From CAJCJE01 sp036494465 (GTDB lineage: Bacteria > Actinomycetota > Actinomycetes > Mycobacteriales > Pseudonocardiaceae), in the NCBI GenBank assembly GCA_036494465.1, contig DASXOJ010000083.1:62001-126000 (forward strand): a stretch of DNA of 64,000 nt. Reading direction: 5' to 3'. Under the pieces are notes generated by a model, which made no database searches, was not told the DNA's origin, and was given only the letters and a program-made list of their open reading frames with translations. Position 1 is the stretch's first letter. The number at the start of each line of letters is the position of its first letter. Positions 16,623 to 24,678 of the stretch are shown in pieces. A program made the translations under genes and the position numbers.

Positions 16623-17848
16623 CAGGTGTACCAGGTGGGTTCGGGGACCTCGCCGAGCAACGCGTACCGGCCGACCTCCGCGCGTTTGTACGCGATCGGG
16701 TCGTGCAGGCTGTGCGTGCGGAGGTTGCGCCAGAAGATGTCCAGGCCGACCGAGTTGGCCGAGGACCGCGCGCCGGTCACTTCGAAGATCCGGGTACCGA
16801 TCTCCAGGCCGGTGTCGATGGCGCGCTGTTTGGCGGCGGCGATGAGCACCGCGGCCTCGCCGCGTTCGGCCGGGGCCACGGTGTCGGCGTGCGCGTTGAT
16901 CGCGTCGATCGCGTCGGCCGCGCGTTCGGCGAGGGCTTCCGCCGCCCACAGCTTGGATTGCAGGTCGCCGTAGGTTTCCACGATGTAGAACTCCTCACCG
17001 GCGGAGTCCTTCACGTCGACGCTGTAGGGCCACGGGCGGGTGCGGTCGCGGGTGTAGGTGGTCGCGGTCGTCAGCGCGCCCTTCGCGATGCCCAGGTAGA
17101 AGTTGGTGAACACCAACTGGATCAGCGGCACGTTGAGCGTGTTGTAGGTGCGCGGCAGGAATTCCTTGTCCACGTAGCCCGCCGCCTGCTCCCACGGCAC
17201 GCGCACCTCGTTGATGGTGACACTGCCGCTCTCGGTGAGCCGCTGGCCGAGGTTGTCCCAGTCGTCGCCGAACACGATTCCGTCCTGTTTGGACGGGACG
17301 ATGGCGAAGATGTGCTTGTCGGTCCCGGACAGCACGCCTTCCAGCACGGTCACGTCGGAGACCTTGCTGCCGGTGGAGAAGGATTTGCGACCGGTGTAGA
17401 CGAGTTCGGTGCCCTCGTCGCGGATGGTCAGATCGTTGTCGCGCGGGTTGACGGCACCGCCGAAGAACCACTTGTTGACGGTGGCCTGTTCCTCCACGAA
17501 CGCGATCTGTTCCGGTGTCGCGACCAGGCGGGCGGCCCACGCCCACAGGTAGTGGTAGCCGATGAGCTGGCCGATCGAGCCGTCGCCGGTGGCGATCTCG
17601 CGAATCACCCGATAGGCGGTGGTCCAGTTCTGGCCACCACCACCGAATTCGACCGGTCCGAGCAACGTGACCAGGCCGGAGTCCTTGAGCAGCTGGATTT
17701 CCGCGTACGGGGTCTTGCCTTCGCGGTCACGCTGCACCGCGTCGGTGGCCAGAATGGCCGCCACCTCCGAAGCGCGTTCCAGCCACTGTTGCGGGGTTTG
17801 CGGGGGCCGGGCCGACCATTCGGTAGCGCGGGTCTGAATCGAGGTCAC
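16622..17848 (-). CDS. Acyl-CoA-dehydrogenase-fold flavin monooxygenase (MsuC/SfnB/DszC-like)
   Basis: 408 residues with the acyl-CoA dehydrogenase fold: N-terminal helical domain, GDGSIGQLIGYH, a middle beta domain (GRKSFSTGS, VTINEVRVPWE) and C-terminal helices with TGARSSANS. This branch uses reduced flavin for oxygenation rather than desaturation. In pseudomonads MsuC oxidises methanesulfinate to methanesulfonate, the missing step between the products of SfnG and SsuD/MsuD, and gene order supports that role here. A dibenzothiophene (DszC) or SfnB-type role is the alternative. Confidence 0.8.
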   Translation of the reverse strand: MTSIQTRATEWSARPPQTPQQWLERASEVAAILATDAVQRDREGKTPYAEIQLLKDSGLVTLLGPVEFGGGGQNWTTAYRVIREIATGDGSIGQLIGYHYLWAWAARLVATPEQIAFVEEQATVNKWFFGGAVNPRDNDLTIRDEGTELVYTGRKSFSTGSKVSDVTVLEGVLSGTDKHIFAIVPSKQDGIVFGDDWDNLGQRLTESGSVTINEVRVPWEQAAGYVDKEFLPRTYNTLNVPLIQLVFTNFYLGIAKGALTTATTYTRDRTRPWPYSVDVKDSAGEEFYIVETYGDLQSKLWAAEALAERAADAIDAINAHADTVAPAERGEAAVLIAAAKQRAIDTGLEIGTRIFEVTGARSSANSVGLDIFWRNLRTHSLHDPIAYKRAEVGRYALLGEVPEPTWYT

Positions 17849-17858
17849 GAGTGTCCCT

Positions 17859-18950
17859 TCACGCGGATTCGGCTTCGAGTTCGCGCACGATCGGCAGCAC
17901 GTTCTTGCCGAAGTACTCGACCTCTTCCAGGTAGTGCAGGAAACCGAGCAGCAACAGGTTCACGCCGCGCTTCTTGTATTCCACAATGCGGTGCGCGATC
18001 TGCTCGGGCGTGCCGATCAGACGGGAGCGGAAGCCGTCGTTGTACTGGACCAGGTCGTCGAAGGACGAGTCCGCCCACATGCCCTTCTTGTCACCGGTCG
18101 AGCCGCCTGCCTGCTGCACCGCATCGCGGAAACCGTGCACCGCCTCGACGTTCGCCTTGGCGATGATCTCGCGGAGGGTCTCGCGCGCTTCCTTCTCGGT
18201 GTCACGCGCGATCATGAAACCGTTGAGCCCGAAGCGAACCGTGCGTCCGAGGTCGGCCGCGGACTTGTTCACCTCACCGATCTGCTCGGTGACGCCGTCG
18301 AAGTCCTTGCCGTTGCTGAAATACCAGTCCGACACCCGACCGGCCATGGCGCGCGCCGCGGTCGAGTTGCCGCCCTGGAAGATCTCGGGGTGCGTGCGAC
18401 CGGGCACGTCGACCGGTTTGGGTTTGAGGTCGTAGCCGTGCAACCGGTAGAAGTCGCCCTGGAATTCGGCGTTGTCCTGGGTCCAGCTGGCGCGCAGCAC
18501 CCTGATGAACTCCTCGGAGCGGCGGTAGCGCTCGTCGTGTTCGAGCCAGGGTTCGCCCAATGCGGTGAACTCACCCTTGAACCAGCCGCTGACCACGTTG
18601 ACGGCGGCCCGGCCGCCGGACAGATGATCGGCGGTGGAAATGAGTTTGGCCAGCACGCCCGGGTGCCACAGGCCGGGGTGCACGGCGGCGATCACTTTCA
18701 GCCGCTGGGTGGCCAGCAGCAGCGCGAGGCTGAAACTGGTGGATTCCTGCTGGTAGGCGGCGCCATAGCTGGCCATGTAGCGGACCTGGGACAACGCGTA
18801 TTCGAAGCCGTTGTTCTCGGCGAGCACGGCGAGGTCGCGGTTGTACTCGTAACTCCAGTCGGTGCGCTGCTCGATGTCGCTGGTGACGAGGCCACCGCTG
18901 ACATTGGGCACCCAGTAGGCGAATTTCAGTGGCGTTGGTTCGGTTGACAC
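17859..18950 (-). CDS. sfnG: Dimethyl sulfone monooxygenase (SfnG-like)
   Basis: 363-residue luciferase-family enzyme. The N-terminal FAYWVPNVSGGLVTSDIEQR and later segments (AAVNVVSGWFKGEF, EIFQGGNSTAARAMAG, DWYFSNGKDFDG) match the SfnG group, which converts dimethyl sulfone to methanesulfinate and formaldehyde with FMNH2. It is the first gene of a four-gene minus-strand operon, with 10 bp before the next gene. The promoter lies in 18951-19108, shared with a divergent methyltransferase gene. Confidence 0.85.
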   Translation of the reverse strand: MSTEPTPLKFAYWVPNVSGGLVTSDIEQRTDWSYEYNRDLAVLAENNGFEYALSQVRYMASYGAAYQQESTSFSLALLLATQRLKVIAAVHPGLWHPGVLAKLISTADHLSGGRAAVNVVSGWFKGEFTALGEPWLEHDERYRRSEEFIRVLRASWTQDNAEFQGDFYRLHGYDLKPKPVDVPGRTHPEIFQGGNSTAARAMAGRVSDWYFSNGKDFDGVTEQIGEVNKSAADLGRTVRFGLNGFMIARDTEKEARETLREIIAKANVEAVHGFRDAVQQAGGSTGDKKGMWADSSFDDLVQYNDGFRSRLIGTPEQIAHRIVEYKKRGVNLLLLGFLHYLEEVEYFGKNVLPIVRELEAESA

Positions 18951-19079
18951 GACAAGGCTCCAGTCTCAAGTGGACTCATAGGGGCCGGGTACGTCATCCA
19001 CTAAAACCGCACGCCGCGAAGGCGTCAATGCGCTCCCAGAGACAGGGAACGGCTCGGGGACCGAACACATCTGGCCATG

Positions 19080-19099
19080 TGTATACTTCCGGGTATACA
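19080..19099. promoter_or_regulatory. TGTATAC-N6-GTATACA operator candidate before the methyltransferase
   Basis: TGTATAC (19080-19086) and GTATACA (19093-19099) are perfect inverted arms around TTCCGG. The element contains TATACT, a plausible -10 hexamer, and the GTG start follows 9 bp later, so transcription may be nearly leaderless and directly blocked by a bound repressor. Confidence 0.5.
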
Positions 19100-19108
19100 T
19101 TTGCCCGC

Positions 19109-19708
19109 GTGAGCGATCAGGACGTCCGCAAGTTCAACGAGCGCGCGGCGCACTACGAGACCGACTGGCTCGGTCGCACGTTCCACCAGCAGGTGCAGCG
19201 GCTGACGATCGACTTGGCGTCCAGGATCGCGGCAGACCCCAGCGCGATCCTGGACGTCGGCTGCGGCACCGGTTCGCTGCTGCGCCTGGCAGCCGAACGC
19301 TTCCCCGGTGCGACGCGCACCGGCGTCGACCCGGCAGAGCGGATGATCGCGGTCGCCACCGAGGCCGATTCCGCTGCCCGGCTGATCGTCGCACCCGCAG
19401 AAGACCTGCCCTTCGACGAGGACGAGTTCGACCTGGTGGTCAGCACGAACTCGTTCCACAACTGGCCCGATCAGCGCGCCGGCATCGCCGAGATCGGCCG
19501 GGTGCTCCGACCGGGCGGCACGCTGGTGCTGGTCGACCCGTTCGCGATCGGCGTGCTACGACCGTGGGCCGCGCTGATCGGCAAGCGGGATCGAATGCGC
19601 ACCAAGCCCGACGTCGAAGCGATGCTGGACGCGGCAGGGCTGCGCGCGCCGCGCTGGGAGCCGGTCGTCGGGTTCGTTCACGCGGTGACGGCGTCCTCCG
19701 TGCGCTGA
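19109..19708 (+). CDS. Class I SAM-dependent methyltransferase
   Basis: 199 residues from GTG 19109; the long upstream reading crosses the operator and was rejected. The protein begins SDQDVRKFNERAAHYE and has motif I ILDVGCGTGSLL, the acidic strand GVDPAERM and LRPGGTLVLVDPF, typical of Methyltransf_11 enzymes. The substrate is unknown. Its last 31 bp overlap, on the opposite strand, the end of the symporter gene. Confidence 0.78.
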   Translation: MSDQDVRKFNERAAHYETDWLGRTFHQQVQRLTIDLASRIAADPSAILDVGCGTGSLLRLAAERFPGATRTGVDPAERMIAVATEADSAARLIVAPAEDLPFDEDEFDLVVSTNSFHNWPDQRAGIAEIGRVLRPGGTLVLVDPFAIGVLRPWAALIGKRDRMRTKPDVEAMLDAAGLRAPRWEPVVGFVHAVTASSVR

Positions 19709-21120
19709 GCGGGTGCCGCGCCGAGCAGGCGTTCGATCAGCGCGCCGAGCGCGACCGCCACGATGTTCACGCCCAGCCCGATGATGCCCACGTCGAACGT
19801 GCCGAACGCGGTCGGGAACGGGAAGGTGAACACGATGACCACGGCGAGGCCGAGGACCATGCCCGCGATCACCGGCCATTTGCCGACCAGTTTCCGGTTG
19901 AGCATGCCGAGAATGTTGGCCGGCGCGAGTTGGACCAGGCCGGTGTAGGTGAGCAGCAGCAGGTTGGCCAGCGCGTTGGGCAGGAAGATGCCCAGCAGCA
20001 ACGAAAGCCCGACGGCGGCCACTACCGTGCCGTGGTTGATCCAGAACTGGCCACGCTCGTTGCGGACCCTGGCGATGTTGCGCGCGACCAGTGACGAGAT
20101 CGCGATGATGATGCCCGCGGCGGGCACCATCGCGGTCGCGGTGCCCGCGACGACGACCAGGCCGGTCACCCAGGTCGGCAATGTGTTCTGGCTCAACGAG
20201 AGCAGGATGCCGTTGGGGTTGGTCTTCGGCAGGAGCACCAGGATGGCCGCGAACCCGATCACCATCGGGATCAGGATGGTCAGCTCGTAGAGCGGCAGGA
20301 AGATGTAGTTGCGGCGCAACGCCTTCGGACTGCGCGCGGCGAAGATACTCGGCCAGTTGTGCGGCAGGCAGATGAACCCGACGCCCAGTGCGCTGACGAA
20401 CATGTTGGTGATGAACCAGGTGGTGTCGTGGGAACCCGCGTGCACGGTGAGCATCGCGGGGTGCAGTTGCTGGACGCGGTGGAAGATGCCGGAGATGCCG
20501 CCCGCGAAGTGCAGCGGGATCGCGATCACCAGCACCACCAGCACGATCAGCATGATCGCGTCCTTGAAGTAGGACGTGACCGCGACACCGCGCAACCCGG
20601 TCCACAGCACGAAGGCGATCAGGAAGACGCAGCCGATCACCATGCTCAGCGTCGCCGATGCCGCGTTGCCGGTGAGCAGCTTGACGATCAGCCCGAGGCC
20701 GGTGATCTGCAACTGGAGATACGGCAGCACGAACACCACGCCGATGATCGCGGAGAGCGTGCCGAGCAGTTTGCTGTCGAAGCGGTCGGTGAGAAAGTCG
20801 CCCTGGGTCAGGTAACCACGCGTCTTGCCGAGTGTCCACACGCGACGCGCGACGAAGAACACCACGCAGTAGGCGACCGGCAGGTAGGGCAGCGAGTAGA
20901 ACACCGCTGCGCCGTTGGAGAAGGCGAGACCGGCGAGACCGAGGAAGGTGAACGTGGTGAAGATTTCGCCTGCTTGCAGGAACCACATGGTGTAGGCGCC
21001 GTAGCGGCGGCCACCAACCGTCCACTCGGACAGGTCACGGACCGGTTTGCGCCTGCCAAGGAACCCGAGCACACCGATCAGCACGATGCCGACGATCGCG
21101 AAGACGAGGACGGTGTTCAT
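19678..21120 (-). CDS. Sodium:solute symporter family (SSF) transporter
   Basis: 480 residues with about 13 transmembrane helices. The N-terminal WTVGGRRYGAYTMWFLQAGE and GLRGVAVTSYFKDAIM follow the SSF pattern, and the IAISSLVARNIAR segment lies near the usual C-terminal helices. It overlaps the upstream DUF3311 gene by 4 bp (ATGA). Paired with an M20 amidohydrolase, it may take up an N-acyl or peptide-like substrate; the exact solute is unknown. Confidence 0.82.
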   Translation of the reverse strand: MNTVLVFAIVGIVLIGVLGFLGRRKPVRDLSEWTVGGRRYGAYTMWFLQAGEIFTTFTFLGLAGLAFSNGAAVFYSLPYLPVAYCVVFFVARRVWTLGKTRGYLTQGDFLTDRFDSKLLGTLSAIIGVVFVLPYLQLQITGLGLIVKLLTGNAASATLSMVIGCVFLIAFVLWTGLRGVAVTSYFKDAIMLIVLVVLVIAIPLHFAGGISGIFHRVQQLHPAMLTVHAGSHDTTWFITNMFVSALGVGFICLPHNWPSIFAARSPKALRRNYIFLPLYELTILIPMVIGFAAILVLLPKTNPNGILLSLSQNTLPTWVTGLVVVAGTATAMVPAAGIIIAISSLVARNIARVRNERGQFWINHGTVVAAVGLSLLLGIFLPNALANLLLLTYTGLVQLAPANILGMLNRKLVGKWPVIAGMVLGLAVVIVFTFPFPTAFGTFDVGIIGLGVNIVAVALGALIERLLGAAPAQRTEDAVTA

Positions 21121-21323
21121 GATGCGTCCTCACCGCCCCGGCTCCTGGTCATCGCCCGTTCGGTGAGATAGAGGGCGGGCGTGAGCAGCGCGCAGGAGAT
21201 CCCGCCCCAGACCAGCATCCTGGGCAGGCCGAACCACAGTTCGCTGGTATTCACGAACGGCAGGAACGGCATGATGATCAGTGCCAACGCGGGCAGTACC
21301 GGTATCAGGTGGTACGGGCGCAT
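21117..21323 (-). CDS. DUF3311 small membrane protein, symporter partner
   Basis: 68 residues with two hydrophobic helices (LIPVLPALALIIMPFLPF and the MLVWGGISCALLTPALYL region) and a charged tail. DUF3311 genes commonly precede SSF symporter genes and probably form a small subunit. The stop overlaps the symporter start (ATGA), so synthesis is coupled. Confidence 0.75.
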   Translation of the reverse strand: MRPYHLIPVLPALALIIMPFLPFVNTSELWFGLPRMLVWGGISCALLTPALYLTERAMTRSRGGEDAS

Positions 21324-21341
21324 CGACCCTCCTGTCCTCGT

Positions 21342-22532
21342 TCAGCGGTTGATGCGGCGAACGGCGAGTTCCGCGAGCAGGGTGGCGCCGTCGGGCACGA
21401 CCGAATCGTCGAAGACGGCGAGCGGGGAATGGTTGCTTGGCGCGGTGGCCGGGTCGGTGTCGCAGGCGCCGAGGAACAGGAACGCGCCGGGCACGTTCTC
21501 CAGTACGAAGGAGAAGTCCTCGGACGGCGACTCGGGGGTGGTTTCGTGCCGGTAGTTCTCTTCGCCGAACACCTCGCGCGCGGTGTCCGCGACGAACGCC
21601 GCCTCGGTCTCGTCGTTGACCACCACCGGGTACTCGGGATCGTGCTCGATCTCGACCCGCACGCCGTGCGCGGACGCGATGCCGGTCAGCACCTCCTCGC
21701 ACAACCGCTTGACCAGCACGCGATTCTCCGGTGAGTAGGTGCGGATCGTCGCCTCGAACCGGACCTGGTCCGGGATGATGTTGCGCTTGGTGCCACCGCT
21801 GATCAGGCCGACAGTGATCAGCACGGGGTCGAAGATGTTGAATCGCCTGGTGACCATGGTCTGCAACGCGAGCACCATCTCGCAGGCGGCGGGCATCGGG
21901 TCGCGGGTCAGGAACGGTTTGGCGCCGTGCCCGCCCTGGCCGACCACGTCCACGAACAGACCGTCCGAAGCGGACATCAGCGGACCGGGCCGACAACCGA
22001 AGCGACCGGAGGGCAACCGGTAGGACAGCACGTGCAGGCCATATGCGGCATCGGCCTTGCGACCGGCGGCGGTGAGAATGCCTTCCTCGATCATCTTCTC
22101 GGCGCCGTGCGCGCCTTCCTCGCCCGGCTGGAACATGAACACCACGTCGCCGGGCAGTTCCGCGCGCCGCGCGGACAACAGCCGCGCCGCGCCGACCAGA
22201 CCGGCGGTGTGCAGGTCGTGGCCGCAGGCGTGCATCGCACCGTCATGCCGTGACGTGTAGGGCACGCCGGTTCGTTCGGTCACCGGCAACGCGTCCATGT
22301 CGCCGCGCAGCAGCACCACCGGGCCGTCCTGTTTGTTGCCGCGCAGGACGGCGGTGATCGAGCTCAGCGATTCGCCGGTGCTGATCTCCAGCGGCAGGCC
22401 GTCCAAAGCGCCGAGCACGGTTTCCTGGGTGCGGGGCAGGTCGAGACCGATCTCCGGAATCTGGTGCAGTTCCCGGCGCAACGCGCTGAGTTCATCGCCC
22501 ATGTCATGGGCTTGCGTACGCAGCGAACTCAT
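21342..22532 (-). CDS. M20-family metallo-amidohydrolase / aminoacylase
   Basis: 396-residue cytosolic zinc hydrolase of the M20D type. LLRGDMDALPV and HACGHDLHTAGL supply metal ligands, FQPGEEGAHGA the catalytic Glu, and PSEDFSFVLENVPG the C-terminal ligand region. The family removes acyl groups from N-acyl amino acids or cleaves related amides. It starts the operon that continues with DUF3311 and the symporter after 18 bp, suggesting import and hydrolysis of one substrate class. Confidence 0.82.
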   Translation of the reverse strand: MSSLRTQAHDMGDELSALRRELHQIPEIGLDLPRTQETVLGALDGLPLEISTGESLSSITAVLRGNKQDGPVVLLRGDMDALPVTERTGVPYTSRHDGAMHACGHDLHTAGLVGAARLLSARRAELPGDVVFMFQPGEEGAHGAEKMIEEGILTAAGRKADAAYGLHVLSYRLPSGRFGCRPGPLMSASDGLFVDVVGQGGHGAKPFLTRDPMPAACEMVLALQTMVTRRFNIFDPVLITVGLISGGTKRNIIPDQVRFEATIRTYSPENRVLVKRLCEEVLTGIASAHGVRVEIEHDPEYPVVVNDETEAAFVADTAREVFGEENYRHETTPESPSEDFSFVLENVPGAFLFLGACDTDPATAPSNHSPLAVFDDSVVPDGATLLAELAVRRINR

Positions 22533-22609
22533 CGGCCCGCCCCCTCACTCACGTCCCGTAGTGAGAAGCATGCAAGCAGCGAACGCTCATGTATGCAAGG
22601 GCGTACCAG

Positions 22610-23338
22610 TTACTGTTGATCGTCCAATCGGGGCAAGATCACCGGGGCCGGGAAGCCCATCGGCGGCGTCTCCGGTTCCTCGCGTTCGGCTTCGGGCACC
22701 GGAGCAGGCGGCGTTGACCTGCCGCGCAGCACGGCGACCAAGCCGAGCACGGCGAACACCACCGCGAAGACCAGCAGCCAGAAACCGCCGCCGATCGCGC
22801 CGGTGATCGGTCCGCCGATCCGGTCCGGGGAGACCTCGTTGACGACGAACTCGACCAGCATCGCGAAACAGCCGACGAGCAACGCGGTCGCGGCGATCGC
22901 GGCCGCTGGCACGTAGCGCGCGTCCGGCCGCCACAACGCGACCGAGCCCGCGACGGCCAGCAGCAGCGCGACGAACACCAGCGGAATCCCCCACGTCGGC
23001 GTGTTGCCGACGATCACGTTGATCGCCTGCGAGATCGGGTCCGTGCTTGGGCTCGCACCGATCAGGCCCCAGGCGTTGACCGTGAACACACCGCCGGAGC
23101 GGCCCTCGCCGGGTGGGATCAGGCCCGTGTTGAAGCTGATCCGGTAGAGCGGCAGGATCAGCGCGACCACCAGGCCGAGCGCGCCGAACAGCAGCAGGAT
23201 CCCGCCGACCATGCGCAGCCGGGACGGCTCCGTTTCGGGGGTCGCCGGTTCGGCGGGCTCGTCGGACAGGTCGAGCATCGGCACGATCGGCTGCTCGTCG
23301 TCGTCCGGTGGCAGCTGTTCTTCGGTCACAACGCCCAT
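22610..23338 (-). CDS. Uncharacterised integral membrane protein
   Basis: About 242 residues from ATG 23338; GTG 23329 is an alternative and neither has a clear ribosome site. An acidic Pro-rich N-terminus precedes roughly four transmembrane helices, the first near GGILLLFGALGLVVALILPL. The C-terminal tail is rich in Pro and Glu. A longer upstream reading overlaps the divergent oxidoreductase gene and was rejected. No family was recognised. Only about 30 bp separates it from the divergent start. Confidence 0.6.
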   Translation of the reverse strand: MGVVTEEQLPPDDDEQPIVPMLDLSDEPAEPATPETEPSRLRMVGGILLLFGALGLVVALILPLYRISFNTGLIPPGEGRSGGVFTVNAWGLIGASPSTDPISQAINVIVGNTPTWGIPLVFVALLLAVAGSVALWRPDARYVPAAAIAATALLVGCFAMLVEFVVNEVSPDRIGGPITGAIGGGFWLLVFAVVFAVLGLVAVLRGRSTPPAPVPEAEREEPETPPMGFPAPVILPRLDDQQ

Positions 23339-23368
23339 CGTGGCACGGACGCGGGATAGCCTGCGCCG

Positions 23369-24235
23369 GTGGCAACCGATGCGAACCGACTCGGCGTCCT
23401 GTTCCACCGCGAACGACCCACCACCGACCTGCCGGGCCTGGCCAGGGAACTGGATGCGTCGGGCGTCGAGGACCTGTGGGTGGTCGAGGATCTGACCTGG
23501 GCGGGTTCGATCGCGACGGCCGCGACCGCGCTGGCGCTGACCGAGCGGGTGCGGGTCGGCATCGGCGTGATCCCGGCACCGTTCCGCAACCCGGCGCTGC
23601 TGGCGATGGAGTTGGGCGCGCTCGCCGAGTTGTACCCGAACCGGTTGGTCGCCGGTATCGGGCACGGCGTGCAGACCTGGATGGCGCAGGTCGGCGCGAA
23701 GGTCGATTCACCGTTGACGCTGCTGGAAGAGATCGTGGTCGCCACGCGCAGGCTGCTGGCGGGCGAGACGGTGACCACCGAGGGCCGCTACGTGCGCATG
23801 TCGGACGTGGCCCTGGTGCACAAGCCGAAGGTGACGCCGCCGGTGGTGACCGGAGTGGTCCGGCCGAAGTCGCTGCGCCTGTCCGGGCGGGTCGCGGACG
23901 GCACGGTGCTGGCCGAGGGCGTCGGACCGGACGGCATCCGCGCCGCGCTCGCGCACATCACCGAGGGTGGCGGCACCGCCGAGCACGAGCTGATCGTGTT
24001 CGTCGACCTGGCCGTGAACGCATCCGCCGAGTTCGTCGCCGGGATCAAGGCGGAGCGGGCCGGGTTGCACGCGGTCGCGCCCGAGGAGATCACGGTCGCG
24101 GCGGGCACCCCGGACGAGGTCGTGGCGACGCTGCACGAACTGTGGGCGGCGGGCACGACCACGGTGGTGCTCCGGCCCCGTGGCACGGACCCCAGCGCCG
24201 AAGTGCGCGCGGTACTCAGCGCGCTGGGCCGGTGA
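23369..24235 (+). CDS. Luciferase-like (LLM class) flavin-dependent oxidoreductase
   Basis: 288 residues, shorter than SsuD or SfnG. The barrel strands LWVVEDLTWAGS, VRVGIGVIPAPFRNP and RLVAGIGHGVQ are typical of the F420- or FMN-dependent LLM group. The C-terminal half shows GRVADGTVLAEGVGP. Cofactor and substrate cannot be decided from sequence. The GTG 23369 start faces the membrane-protein gene; the 3' end runs into a tandem duplication shared with the csoR terminus. Confidence 0.72.
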   Translation: MATDANRLGVLFHRERPTTDLPGLARELDASGVEDLWVVEDLTWAGSIATAATALALTERVRVGIGVIPAPFRNPALLAMELGALAELYPNRLVAGIGHGVQTWMAQVGAKVDSPLTLLEEIVVATRRLLAGETVTTEGRYVRMSDVALVHKPKVTPPVVTGVVRPKSLRLSGRVADGTVLAEGVGPDGIRAALAHITEGGGTAEHELIVFVDLAVNASAEFVAGIKAERAGLHAVAPEEITVAAGTPDEVVATLHELWAAGTTTVVLRPRGTDPSAEVRAVLSALGR

Positions 24236-24279
24236 CCCGGGTTCAGGACTTGATCGGTGACCCGGTTCAGGACTTGATC
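24231..24279. repeat. Tandem duplication spanning the convergent ends of the oxidoreductase and csoR-like genes
   Basis: A 25-bp unit at 24231-24255 is repeated at 24256-24279 with one G missing. Both start GGTGACCCGG and end TTCAGGACTTGATC. The first copy contains the stop of the plus-strand gene; the second contains the stop and last codons of the minus-strand gene. Confidence 0.85.
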
Positions 24280-24548
24280 AGGCGGGCGATGGCCTCGCTG
24301 GCCTCGCGCAGCTTGGTCTCGGCGATCTCGCCGCCCTCGGCGGCCGCCTCGCTCACGCAGTGGTTGAGGTGCTGGTCGATCAGGCCGAGCGAGACCGCCT
24401 GCAACGCCTTGGTGGCGGCGGCGATCTGGGTGAGGATGTCGATGCAGTACTCGTCGCTCTCGATCATGCGCTGCAGTCCGCGGATCTGACCCTCGATGCG
24501 CCGCAGCCGGCGCAGGTATCCCGCCTTGTCCTCGCTGTAGCCCCACAT
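24267..24548 (-). CDS. csoR: CsoR/RcnR-family metal-sensing repressor
   Basis: 93-residue all-helical DUF156 repressor. Cys35, His60 and Cys64 match the Cys-His-Cys copper(I) site of CsoR, and the N-terminal LRRLRRIEGQIRGLQRMI helix carries the conserved DNA-contact Arg residues. It should release DNA on binding Cu(I). No copper ATPase or chaperone gene is adjacent, so targets beyond itself may lie elsewhere. Persulfide sensing (CstR) is an alternative for Cys-containing members, but the His ligand favours copper. Confidence 0.82.
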   Translation of the reverse strand: MWGYSEDKAGYLRRLRRIEGQIRGLQRMIESDEYCIDILTQIAAATKALQAVSLGLIDQHLNHCVSEAAAEGGEIAETKLREASEAIARLIKS

Positions 24549-24584
24549 ACGTCCTCCAGCTGCCGTCCCGATCGTGTTTCAGTC

Positions 24585-24613
24585 TATACGGGGAGGGGGT
24601 ACTCCCGAGGGAG
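24585..24613. promoter_or_regulatory. G/C-tract pseudopalindrome, candidate CsoR operator
   Basis: The segment TATACGGGGAGGGGGTAC runs into CTCCC (24602-24606), GA, GGGAG (24609-24613). CsoR-type sites are pseudopalindromes with G and C tracts flanked by TA. It lies between the csoR-like start and the divergent gene at 24679. Confidence 0.4.
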
Positions 24614-24678
24614 CACAGGTTGTCACCGCGGTTACCCTGGCCGGTACCACGGATGCCCCCGAGTCCACGGAGGTGCGC

